Below, in pieces: positions 8,003-14,985 of a DNA stretch of 26,790 nucleotides. Within the stretch, counting starts at the first letter, position 1. Every line of letters starts with the position of its first letter. A program made the translations under genes and the position numbers. Source of the DNA: JBEKDJ01 sp050014415 (GTDB lineage: Bacteria > Desulfobacterota > BSN033 > UBA1163); NCBI GenBank assembly GCA_050014415.1, contig JBEKDJ010000018.1:1-26790 (forward strand), in the 5' to 3' direction. The notes under the pieces are model-generated. The model was given only the letters and a program-made list of their open reading frames with translations. It was not told where the DNA came from and did not search any database.

Positions 8003-9682
8003 ATGGAAGACCGAATTTCTAGAATCTATCCCCAGAAATGGGCTCAGATCCTTCTCCTCTTAGGATTCTGTCTCGTTATCTACTTTGTCAATCTGGGGCG
8101 GTGGGACCTCTGGAATCCGGATGAGCCCCGTTATGCAGAGGTAGCCAGGGAGATGGTCAAAGGAGGAGATTGGGTCCTCATGCATCTAAACGGAGCGGAC
8201 TATGGAAACAAACCTCCGCTCTTCTTCTGGCTGATGGCCTTTTCATCCTATCTCTGGCAAGGATTTACCTCTTTTTCGGTGAGGTTCCCTTCAGCACTTT
8301 TTGGCACCCTGACCGTGCTTCTAACTTTTCTCCTTGGCAAAGAGCTCTATGCCTCACGCACAGGGTTCCTTTCAGGGCTCATTCTTGCCACAAGCGCTGA
8401 ATTTGCCTATATTTCCACCCGGGCGGATACCGATAGTACCCTGACCTTCTTCACCACAGCCTCCCTCTTCTGCTTCTTTCGATGGTACCAGCACAGAAGA
8501 GAAGAAAAGAGTGCGCAGAGGAGTATAAGAGGTCTACCGTTTTATGGGTTTTATGTCGGTATGGCCCTGGCCACGTTGGTCAAGGGGCCTGTTGGTTTTA
8601 TTCTTCCTCTATTGGTCAGTTTGGTCTATCTCGTCCTCCAAAGGGATTGGAAGGGGGTTAAGGGGATGAGACTCCTTCCAGGTTTGTTGCTAATGGTTGT
8701 TATTGTTTTGTCGTGGTATGTTCCTGCGGTTTGGAAAGGAGGAAAGAATTTTCTCAATCAAACCCTGATGGTCCACACGATTGATCGTTATGCCACTGGA
8801 TGGTCTAAGGTTCGCCCCTTCTACTACTATCTCTACAACTTTCCAGCAGACTTTATGCCATGGATTTTCTCTCTGCCCGCAGCGCTTGTTTTGGGATTTT
8901 CGAAGGAATCATTCGAGAAAAGAAAGGAGTTTCTCTTTCTCTTCGCATGGCTTGTCGTGATCTTTCTGTTCTTCTCACTTTCCAAAGGGAAGAGACCCCT
9001 CTATCTTTTACCGCTCTACCCAGCCGCATCTCTCATGATCGGGAAGCTTTGGGATGATTTTATCTCCGTTCGGGTCGACCGGTTTAGACACGAATGGATT
9101 ACTATCCCACTCTATGGATTAATAGGGTTGGTTTTGATCGCTGGTGCAGCGATTTTCTTGATTCCTTGGGTGGTTTCGAAGAAGTTTCCATCTTACCTTC
9201 CCTTCCTTCCGCACTTTCCCAATTTGCTTCCCATAGCGTTTCTTATGGTTGGAGGCAGCCTGGCCATGTTCATCCTATGTCGTTTCAAGAATTATGGGGC
9301 TACTTTGTTCTTGATCATCGGGATTATGGCAGGCGGATTCTTCTATACAGCCAGAGTCGTATTTCCCTTAGTCAATCCATACAAATCCGCTCGCTATATC
9401 TGTCAAGAGATTACGGCACGGATTCTGCCCGAGGAAAGATTGGGAATCTACGGAGACCTGGGGACGGGTCCCTACAACTTCTATACGGGGATTGTTCCCA
9501 TTTCGGAGTTGGAAAAAAGAGAGGATCTCTTCCATTTTCTGAAATCCCCAGGACGGGTCTTCTGTCTCCTCAAGTTCAGGGATTTTTCTTCCTTTCAAAC
9601 AGCGGAAGGATGGCCGAATGCTCAATTGATCGCTCGGCGAAAGGTGGGAAATAATGACGTTGTCCTCATCTCGAATTGGTAG
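8003..9682 (+). CDS. ArnT/PMT-family membrane glycosyltransferase (copy 3)
   Basis: This 559-aa protein is clearly paralogous to copy 1. It has a first helix at about 14-31, then LWNPDEPRYAEVAREM with D40/E41, GNKPPLFFWL (K70), TRADTDSTLTFF with the second conserved acidic residue, and LVKGPVGF. FPADFMPW and SKGKRPLYLLPLYPA match FPVEFLPW and SKGKKDNYLLPLYPA of copy 1. Both active-site acids are kept, so it should be active. ATG 8003 follows a strong AGGAGGAGGG (7982-7991); a TTG immediately upstream is the alternative. It is separated from copy 2 by 188 bases and from the second GT2 gene by 122 bases that contain a palindromic repeat. Donor and acceptor are unknown. Confidence 0.9.
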   Translation: MEDRISRIYPQKWAQILLLLGFCLVIYFVNLGRWDLWNPDEPRYAEVAREMVKGGDWVLMHLNGADYGNKPPLFFWLMAFSSYLWQGFTSFSVRFPSALFGTLTVLLTFLLGKELYASRTGFLSGLILATSAEFAYISTRADTDSTLTFFTTASLFCFFRWYQHRREEKSAQRSIRGLPFYGFYVGMALATLVKGPVGFILPLLVSLVYLVLQRDWKGVKGMRLLPGLLLMVVIVLSWYVPAVWKGGKNFLNQTLMVHTIDRYATGWSKVRPFYYYLYNFPADFMPWIFSLPAALVLGFSKESFEKRKEFLFLFAWLVVIFLFFSLSKGKRPLYLLPLYPAASLMIGKLWDDFISVRVDRFRHEWITIPLYGLIGLVLIAGAAIFLIPWVVSKKFPSYLPFLPHFPNLLPIAFLMVGGSLAMFILCRFKNYGATLFLIIGIMAGGFFYTARVVFPLVNPYKSARYICQEITARILPEERLGIYGDLGTGPYNFYTGIVPISELEKREDLFHFLKSPGRVFCLLKFRDFSSFQTAEGWPNAQLIARRKVGNNDVVLISNW

Positions 9683-9710
9683 TATCGATCAAATCAATGT
9701 CATATGGCAA

Positions 9711-9781
9711 TCCCGCCAAGGTGAGATCAAAATTCAAATGAGCAGATAACTTTTCTGACATTTGGTCCCGCTTTGGCGGGA
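9711..9781. repeat. REP-like palindromic intergenic element
   Basis: TCCCGCCAA at 9711-9719 is the exact inverse of TTGGCGGGA at 9773-9781. The right part alone forms a compact hairpin, TCCCGC (9766-9771), TTTG, GCGGGA (9776-9781). The two pairings exclude each other. CCCGCCAAAGCGGG-type palindromes are a familiar kind of dispersed intergenic repeat. Here the element fills the gap between ArnT copy 3 and GT2 copy 2. No T-run makes it a terminator. Confidence 0.5.
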
Positions 9782-9804
9782 ATGGTATTTGGAATTGGCT
9801 TACC

Positions 9805-10542
9805 ATGAAAGAATCTGCAAGAAAGACTGAAGAAATAGAGATCTCTGTTGTGGTGCCTGTCTTTGACGAGGAGGAGAGCCTTCCCATTCTGGTTCCTCAA
9901 TTGGTGGAGGTCTTGAATCGTCTCGATAGGTCTTATGAAGTGATTTTCGTTGACGATGGAAGTCTGGACGGAAGCTTGAAGATTCTCAAGGCGATGGTTT
10001 ATCGGCATCCTTTTTTCCGAATCGTTCGATTCCGGGAAAACCGTGGGTCAAGCGCAGCCCTTGTTGCAGGGGTAAGAGAGGCCCGGGGGAGAAGGATTGT
10101 TACTATTGATTCAGATCTCCAGAACGATCCTGCAGATATCCCTAGACTGCTGGACTATTTGGACCAATATGACATGGCCGCTGGATGGCGTCAGAAGAGG
10201 GAAGACCCCTGGCTTAAGAGGATTTCCTCAAAGATTGCCAATGCTGTCCGAAACCGATTGAGCGGAGAGAAGATCAACGATAGCGTCTGTCCCCTTCGGG
10301 TGTTTAAGAGGGAATGTTTCAAAAACATACCGAAGTTTAATGGGATGCACCGGTTCTTACCCACCCTGATGAAGATGGAGGGGTATCGGGTCGTTGAGGT
10401 TCCAGTCTCCCATCATCCCAGGAGGTTTGGCAAGTCAAAGTACAATATTCGAAATAGGATGTGGCGTTCTTTCATCGATCTTCTGGCTGTGAGATGGATG
10501 AAAAGCCGCACTATCGCCTATGATATTGAGGAAAGAATTTAA
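9805..10542 (+). CDS. GT2 polyprenyl-phosphate glycosyltransferase, DPM1/ArnC-like (copy 2)
   Basis: This 245-aa paralogue of the gene at 5286 shows VVVPVFDEEESLP (15-27), DDGSLDGS (50-57), the metal motif DSD (102-104) in DSDLQNDP, GWRQKRED, SSKIANAVRNRLSGE and a closing MKSRTIAYDIEERI that mirrors copy 1. It carries no membrane helices. It would make a polyprenyl-phosphate sugar donor, probably for ArnT copy 3 just upstream, giving a second donor/transferase pair in the cluster. Copy 1 has GSTD where this has GSLD, and CTFRAYRREC where this has CPLRVFKREC. ATG 9805 has only a weak ribosome site. Confidence 0.88.
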   Translation: MKESARKTEEIEISVVVPVFDEEESLPILVPQLVEVLNRLDRSYEVIFVDDGSLDGSLKILKAMVYRHPFFRIVRFRENRGSSAALVAGVREARGRRIVTIDSDLQNDPADIPRLLDYLDQYDMAAGWRQKREDPWLKRISSKIANAVRNRLSGEKINDSVCPLRVFKRECFKNIPKFNGMHRFLPTLMKMEGYRVVEVPVSHHPRRFGKSKYNIRNRMWRSFIDLLAVRWMKSRTIAYDIEERI

Positions 10543-10580
10543 AGCCTCTTCCCCCCGCGGGAACAAGAATGGAGGAGGTC

Positions 10581-11120
10581 ATGGAAGTGAAGAAGATTCG
10601 AAGGATTCCGATCTTTTTGGGAGCCTTTCTCTTGGTGGTCTTTGCCAAACCCTACCGCATCGGCATAGCGATTGGGTCCGTCTTGATCATATTGGGGGAG
10701 GGGATCCGTATCTGGGCAGCAGGTCATCTCCAGAAGAACGAAGTCCTGACGGTCAGTGGGCCCTATACCTATGTGAAGAATCCTCTCTACGTTGGCATGA
10801 TCCTGATCACAACAGGCTTCTGCATCTTTGCGGACAATATTTATCTCCTGGCGGCTGTCACTTTTGCCTTCTGTTTTCATTATATCCCTTACAAGAAGGG
10901 AGTGGAGGGAGATCGGTTGAGGAAGATTTTCGGGAGGCAATTTGAAGATTATGACAAGAAAGTCCCGGACTACATCCCCCAATGGACTCCTTATTCAATG
11001 GAGAAGGTCCCCTGGCGGTTCAAATACTTCCTTGAGAACAGCGAAGAAGGAATTCTCATTATCATCATTGCCGGAATATTGCTGATCCTGAGTCGACCGT
11101 TTTGGGGGAGCATATTCTAG
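10581..11120 (+). CDS. ICMT/PEMT-like membrane methyltransferase
   Basis: A 179-aa protein with four to five hydrophobic segments and the family core GPYTYVKNPLYVGM, followed after two helices by RKIFGRQFEDYDKKVPDYIP. The (G/N)PYxYxRNPxY motif and the F-G-x-x-F-x-x-Y-x-x-x-V-P block form the SAM and substrate site of isoprenylcysteine carboxyl methyltransferase-like enzymes. Bacterial members mostly have unknown lipid or isoprenoid-type substrates. I prefer ATG 10581, with GGAGGAGG at 10571-10578 just before it; ATG 10569 overlaps that site. It lies 38 bases after GT2 copy 2. In this setting it could methylate a lipid carrier or glycolipid, which is inference. Confidence 0.8.
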   Translation: MEVKKIRRIPIFLGAFLLVVFAKPYRIGIAIGSVLIILGEGIRIWAAGHLQKNEVLTVSGPYTYVKNPLYVGMILITTGFCIFADNIYLLAAVTFAFCFHYIPYKKGVEGDRLRKIFGRQFEDYDKKVPDYIPQWTPYSMEKVPWRFKYFLENSEEGILIIIIAGILLILSRPFWGSIF

Positions 11121-11130
11121 ATACGAAGCA

Positions 11131-11146
11131 CGAAATCCGAATTTCG
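11131..11146. repeat. Short perfect palindrome upstream of the kinase-like gene
   Basis: CGAAAT, CCGA, ATTTCG forms a 6-bp stem with a 4-base loop in the 40-base gap between the methyltransferase and the kinase-like gene. It may be part of a dispersed intergenic repeat. There is no T-run. Confidence 0.3.
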
Positions 11147-11160
11147 AGTTAAGGAGAACT

Positions 11161-11772
11161 GTGCGTCGAGAAGAATACGAGAAAAACTCCATATGTCTCA
11201 TAAAAGGAGGAATGGGAAAACCTGACCTAAATCGTGTGGAGGTCGGAGAGAGCATCCTTATGGCAAAGGATGTGCGGAGAAGGACCTTTCTCTCCCGCTG
11301 GACATTGGGGTTTTGGTTGATTCACAAGGAATGGAAGATCTACTCCCTGCTGGCAGGGGTGAGAGGTGTTCCACAGCCTGTGGAGCGGATTGATCGCTTT
11401 GCCTTTGCGATGGAGTTCGTTCCAGGAAAACCGGTTCAGAGAGGAGAAGCGCTTCCCCCTTCTTTTTCCCATGATTTGGAACAAGTGCTCAGAGAAATCC
11501 ATGCGAGGGGAGTCGTCCACTTGGATTTGAGACACAAGGGTAACATCCTCCTCTCTGAGAAGGGCGAGCCCTTCCTCATCGATTTCAACAGCAGTTTCTA
11601 TTTCAAGGAAAAAGGACTTCTCCACCGTTTTCTCTTTCCCCTGCTTAGGTGGGTCGATTACGGGGGCCTGCTGAAATTAAAGCAAAGGGTGTCTCCCTCC
11701 TTGATGACTCCTGAGGAATTGTGTCTTCTAAAACGCTTCAATATGCTTCGAAGACTCTGGATCTTCAATTAA
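11161..11772 (+). CDS. LPS-kinase / RIO-like small-molecule kinase
   Basis: A 203-aa protein kinase-like fold resembling the Kdo/WaaP/RIO group that phosphorylates LPS sugars. Visible are an AKD lysine (K36), RTFLSRWTLGFWLIHKEW with the likely alpha-C glutamate E57, the hinge AMEFVPG, the catalytic loop VVHLDLRHKGNIL (H120, D122, N128), and LIDFNSS with metal-binding D141. The glycine-rich loop is weak, as in WaaP-like proteins. GTG 11161 follows AAGGAG at 11151-11156. It closes the + strand glycan cluster and converges on the protease gene. Phosphorylation of a core or lipid-A sugar is the natural guess. Confidence 0.78.
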   Translation: MRREEYEKNSICLIKGGMGKPDLNRVEVGESILMAKDVRRRTFLSRWTLGFWLIHKEWKIYSLLAGVRGVPQPVERIDRFAFAMEFVPGKPVQRGEALPPSFSHDLEQVLREIHARGVVHLDLRHKGNILLSEKGEPFLIDFNSSFYFKEKGLLHRFLFPLLRWVDYGGLLKLKQRVSPSLMTPEELCLLKRFNMLRRLWIFN

Positions 11773-11865
11773 GGCTGTTAGGCATTGCATCTGCTAATCT
11801 TCACACCCACACGCCCCAGGGGGCACGCCATTACCGTTTGAAATGAATGCAATAAAGCGGAATCA

Positions 11866-13716
11866 TTACTGCCCCGACCCATCTCCTCCTGGCGATAAGA
11901 TCGTCCTCATCTTGTTCTCGTGTATGAATCCACTTCGATTATTGCTGTAGAAATGTGTAACAAGGTCCAAGGGTCCCAAAAAGAGGAAGTTATCATCCTC
12001 ATCCGGCTCCGTAATGATGTTATCTGCATCCGCAAGAATCACGATGTACTGGCCCGAGCCATATCCTACTGCAGGGGGAAAATTTGTACGCACGTTTAAT
12101 ATCTTGTAATAACCCGCTTTGATTCTTGGTGTGTAAATCCGTTGTAACAGAGTCACATCCCCAGACCAAGGATCATAAAGCCAGATTTCAGTATAAGTGG
12201 GTTTGGCATCCAGATCGCCAAGATTATCGATCTCCACGATTCCTGAGATCTTACAGGATATGCTGCTCCATGTCACTCTGCAAATCCTTCTGAGGTAGGC
12301 ATAATCGGCAGCGAGATCCGGCCCTGAAGATATATCTTCTTCTACTGTGATGACCTTCGTGTACTCATTGTCTCCTTTATTGGATTCATCGATCGCGTTG
12401 GTCGAGTCAGCCACAATCTTGATAAAATGGGGCCCGGCCTCCAGAGAGCCAATCGAGTAGTCCGTCAGATAACCATAATCATGAGCGCCCAGGGAATCCA
12501 AGGACCACGTGTCGACGAAGATCCCGTCAACATAGAGATCCACATAGAACCCGGAATTGATTGGCACATCACTACCGTTGAGCACTGCCCAATTCACATA
12601 GAGCGTATCCGTGGAAAAGGGAGAACTGTTATCCTCGCAGGTATCTGCCGTGCAGCCCGTCGCGTTAGTGACCACGATCTTGTCTGACCAACCCTGGGGT
12701 TGATAAGGAGCTAAATTAGGTTTCTGGGTTACAGGCGATTGGGGATTGAAGGTGATATCATATGTATAAAATTGGAGGGAATACCAATTCTGGTTCGCCT
12801 CCTGGTTATGAAGATAATCATCATAATGGATGTTCATCGCCAAGTGAAAGAGTCCATTCGGTCGATTTCCGTTTGCCGTTCCCCAGCTGTTTAAGGCGAT
12901 CCAATAAGGGTTTGAGGGGTCGTCATCATTGTAACCTACGATCAAAACCGCATGGCCACCACCCCAATTTTGGCCACTGTAAAGATCAGGATTCCACACG
13001 CTCGACTCATCCTGATTATTCCAAAAGTCTTGGAATGCGGGCCATCCGGTATCGTCGGACAACCAGAAGGCGTAATAAATGGCCTTATTCTGTTGAAGGA
13101 TATTCTTGATGTTACTGATCGTTTTGGATTGTCCTACTCCTTGGGTGGGTATGACGACAGGCTGAATAGAGGTGATAGGATAGTTCGGGGTCGTTGAAAT
13201 ACTACCGCAGGAGAGGAGGCTTGAACCTTCGTCGCATGTTCTCGAGCCATCCTGGAAAGAGGCGTTGCCCCAGGGGATGATGAACCCTTCTCCTTGATAC
13301 CAATTTGCGAAAGCAGTTGGATTACCTCCGCAGCAGGCATACTTATCCGTTTGACAGGATTGGAAAAACTGTGTCGAGAGCCGATCTTTGATCCCATTTT
13401 GGATATTGAGAGAAATTTCCATAACCCCTGTCGAGGCCCATAGCCAGCAGTCGCCGCAACTGGCCTGGTCTCGCTCACTCGGGGTATATTCAAGGTAACC
13501 TAAGAGGCTGATCGATGTCCCGGCTCCAGCTGCTCGAGCCTGATTGAGCCTGTCATGAATGACGTCATCAAGGAAAGCCTTTGGTGCATTTTCGTAGTCA
13601 TCCATCCATTTGCGAAGGGTTATGTCATCGGGATGCATGATGGCCTGTGGCCAGACATTTCCTCTAAGACTCAATGAAAGAAGTAGCCCTAAGATAATGC
13701 AAACGATTTTCTTCAT
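11866..13716 (-). CDS. Secreted papain-family (C1) cysteine protease with CARDB domains
   Basis: This 616-aa exported protein has a signal peptide (residues 1 to about 24) and then a C1 peptidase domain. The active site shows Q84 and catalytic C90 in QASCGDCWLWA, H255 in GGGHAVLIVGY, and N276 in YWIALNSWGT. After residue about 335 come two beta-sandwich CARDB-like adhesion domains. The first carries VDLYVDGIFVDTWSL and DESNKGDNEYTKVI; the second carries the terminal EPDEDDNFLFLG. Extra cysteine pairs suggest disulfides. There is no obvious sorting tag or C-terminal helix. The 223-base leader holds a sigma-54 promoter, a c-di-GMP-I riboswitch and a terminator, so expression should follow the sessile/motile signal. 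It may process surface or matrix proteins; the substrate is unknown. Confidence 0.9.
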   Translation of the reverse strand: MKKIVCIILGLLLSLSLRGNVWPQAIMHPDDITLRKWMDDYENAPKAFLDDVIHDRLNQARAAGAGTSISLLGYLEYTPSERDQASCGDCWLWASTGVMEISLNIQNGIKDRLSTQFFQSCQTDKYACCGGNPTAFANWYQGEGFIIPWGNASFQDGSRTCDEGSSLLSCGSISTTPNYPITSIQPVVIPTQGVGQSKTISNIKNILQQNKAIYYAFWLSDDTGWPAFQDFWNNQDESSVWNPDLYSGQNWGGGHAVLIVGYNDDDPSNPYWIALNSWGTANGNRPNGLFHLAMNIHYDDYLHNQEANQNWYSLQFYTYDITFNPQSPVTQKPNLAPYQPQGWSDKIVVTNATGCTADTCEDNSSPFSTDTLYVNWAVLNGSDVPINSGFYVDLYVDGIFVDTWSLDSLGAHDYGYLTDYSIGSLEAGPHFIKIVADSTNAIDESNKGDNEYTKVITVEEDISSGPDLAADYAYLRRICRVTWSSISCKISGIVEIDNLGDLDAKPTYTEIWLYDPWSGDVTLLQRIYTPRIKAGYYKILNVRTNFPPAVGYGSGQYIVILADADNIITEPDEDDNFLFLGPLDLVTHFYSNNRSGFIHENKMRTILSPGGDGSGQ

Positions 13717-13783
13717 TTTACACTTCCCAAAAATCGAAATTCTAGGACTTCCCTTTGGTATTAATGATGTGCTTCAGCACAAT

Positions 13784-13817
13784 AAAAAAGCCCATGTTCA
13801 ATATGAGCCACGGGCTT
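13784..13817 (-). terminator. Intrinsic terminator of the riboswitch expression platform
   Basis: On the - strand AAGCCCGTG (13817-13809) pairs with CATGGGCTT (13796-13788), with one G-U pair, and is followed by a run of six U (13789-13784). It lies between the aptamer and the protease start, so it must be read through for expression. CCCGTGGC (13814-13807) is also perfectly complementary to GCCACGGG inside the aptamer, which makes terminator and antiterminator mutually exclusive. Confidence 0.85.
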
Positions 13818-13829
13818 ACAGAGTATCTT

Positions 13830-13912
13830 CTGCTTTGGCAACCCGGCTTTCCTAAGTACTTAGGACCCGTGGCTTTCCGTCCCACGATTACTCGTGGTTT
13901 GGCTTTATCAGC
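13830..13912 (-). promoter_or_regulatory. Cyclic-di-GMP-I (GEMM-I) riboswitch aptamer
   Basis: Read on the - strand, the leader contains AAGCCAAACC, a P2 hairpin CCACGA-GTAA-TCGTGG capped by a GNRA loop, and GGACGGAAAGCC. P3 follows (TCCTAAG-tac-TTAGGA), and the closing strand is GCCGGGTTGCC. This order and these invariant blocks are those of the GEMM-I family. The usual G-C pair flanking the binding pocket (GGCAAACC with GACGCAAAG) appears swapped to C-G (GCCAAACC with GACGGAAAG), a compensatory change. The guanine equivalent to Vc2 G20 appears kept, so c-di-GMP is the expected ligand. It sits 5' of the papain-like gene on the same strand. Confidence 0.92.
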
Positions 13913-13950
13913 AATGTCTATTAAGAGGTTTCTATTTAAGAGTTGCTAAA

Positions 13951-13966
13951 GCAATATTGATGCCAA
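13951..13966 (-). promoter_or_regulatory. Sigma-54 (RpoN) promoter, -24/-12
   Basis: The - strand reads TTGGCATCAATATTGC. The GG at 13964-13963 and the GC at 13952-13951 are separated by exactly 10 bases, as the sigma-54 consensus TTGGCAC-N5-TTGC requires. Transcription would start near 13939, about 30 bases before the riboswitch aptamer. It needs an enhancer-binding ATPase, and no such gene is in the window. The location fits well; the match is one base off consensus at the -24 element. Confidence 0.7.
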
Positions 13967-14117
13967 GATGAGATGCTTGCCAAACCATCTGATATATTAT
14001 TACTTTTCTAATTTTAGGAAGTGTACGTAAGGGATTTGAAGGGTGGACACTTTGTCAAAGATCGGTAGATTTTACAATTGGATTCCTAAAGGTTAATCTC
14101 GATCTCAAAAAAAGTTT

Positions 14118-14570
14118 TCATAGAAGTTTGTTAGAGCTTGCAGAAAGGGAAGTGTTTGGCCAAGAAGAGCATCTCGACCTTCTTAAGGCGGACCATGAAA
14201 AAGTAATGTCCGAAGGGATGTCAATAAGAAACTGTTTCCACTCTAAGATAGAGATCCGCTGAACCTCCCCATCCCTGGAAACATAGACCCGCACTTTTTT
14301 CGTTTTGCTCCAAATCTCGGAGAGTGTCAGTCGATCTTTCCCGGAAAATACTACTGTATGCTTGTTCAACCTCCAGTGGCCTGTCGAGTTGTCCATCTTG
14401 ACAACGATCTCGTCCGTTCTCTCATTGTGCGACACAATATGGCCGATGCACGGCGTTACCTCTTTGCCGTTCATTATTGTCGCACCCATGACGGCCGAAC
14501 TCATGCCGAATACGACAACAAATACCATCAAAGCGATAGCCTTTTTGAACATGAGAATTCTGCCTGTCAT
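14118..14570 (-). CDS. Small exported protein of unknown function
   Basis: A 150-aa protein with a clear signal peptide (hydrophobic core at about 10-24, cleavage likely after SAVMGA). It continues as a short beta-rich domain (GHIVSHNERTDEIVVKMDNS and so on) that resembles small periplasmic OB-like proteins, but I cannot assign a family. The last 25 or so residues (Ser/Arg-rich) look out of frame. Adding one T in the run at about 14201-14205 would give a more natural end, MVRLKKVEMLFLAKHF. This suggests a homopolymer indel or a decayed 3' end. The start ATG 14570 has AGGAG about 12 bases upstream; an internal ATG at 14552 is the alternative. It lies 30 bases after a frameshifted small gene. 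Confidence 0.6.
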   Translation of the reverse strand: MTGRILMFKKAIALMVFVVVFGMSSAVMGATIMNGKEVTPCIGHIVSHNERTDEIVVKMDNSTGHWRLNKHTVVFSGKDRLTLSEIWSKTKKVRVYVSRDGEVQRISILEWKQFLIDIPSDITFSWSALRRSRCSSWPNTSLSASSNKLL

Positions 14571-14600
14571 GATCTTTTCATTCTCCTAGAATTTAAGTGT

Positions 14601-14844
14601 TCAGTCCATCTCAACATGGATCGCATTTAGCTTGGCAGCCAGGCCGCGCCCCATCATGCAGTCATTCTTCTCCTTAAGACATAGTAAACGCGAGACAGGT
14701 GCCGGGGGAAACTGTGACACCTGATCTATGGATATATGGGTTTCAGCCTTTCCGTCAAGTCGTTTGTCCTTTTTTTACGAGCGTATCGTCCGATTGAATA
14801 TCATTGACCTTTAAATCGAAACTCAAGGCGATGTGCTCGTTCAT
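14601..14844 (-). pseudogene. Small gene of about 80 codons broken by a one-base frameshift
   Basis: From ATG 14844 the - strand encodes MNEHIALSFDLKVNDIQSDD followed by TLVKK, then reaches a run of seven A (14776-14770) and soon stops. If one A is removed, the frame continues with KDKRLDGKAETHISIDQ and then PPAPVSRLLCLKEKNDCMMG to a TGA at 14603-14601. Both halves read as genuine protein, so this is probably one gene of about 80 aa with an indel in a homopolymer, either a real mutation, an assembly error or a +1 recoding site. I recognise no family. It would precede the exported protein gene at 14570 in the same transcript. Confidence 0.42.
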
Positions 14845-14985
14845 TAAATCTGTTCAAATATCAAGAAAGACGTTTGATCACCACTCCGGGCCAAATGTGG
14901 ATACCTCTTCCGTAGGCTACGTCATTGTGAACACCATCGTTCGGGTACTCCACAAAAAGGCCATTTCGATATGTGGCGAAACCAT

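Noticed and set aside
12762..13109. Long + strand frame opposite the papain-like gene
   Set aside because: It is a shadow of a well-supported protease gene; the catalytic residues identify the real strand.
13784..13966. Possible CRISPR-like or tRNA-like structure suggested by several stems
   Set aside because: The invariant blocks and stem order fit the GEMM-I riboswitch, with no repeated spacers and no tRNA arms.
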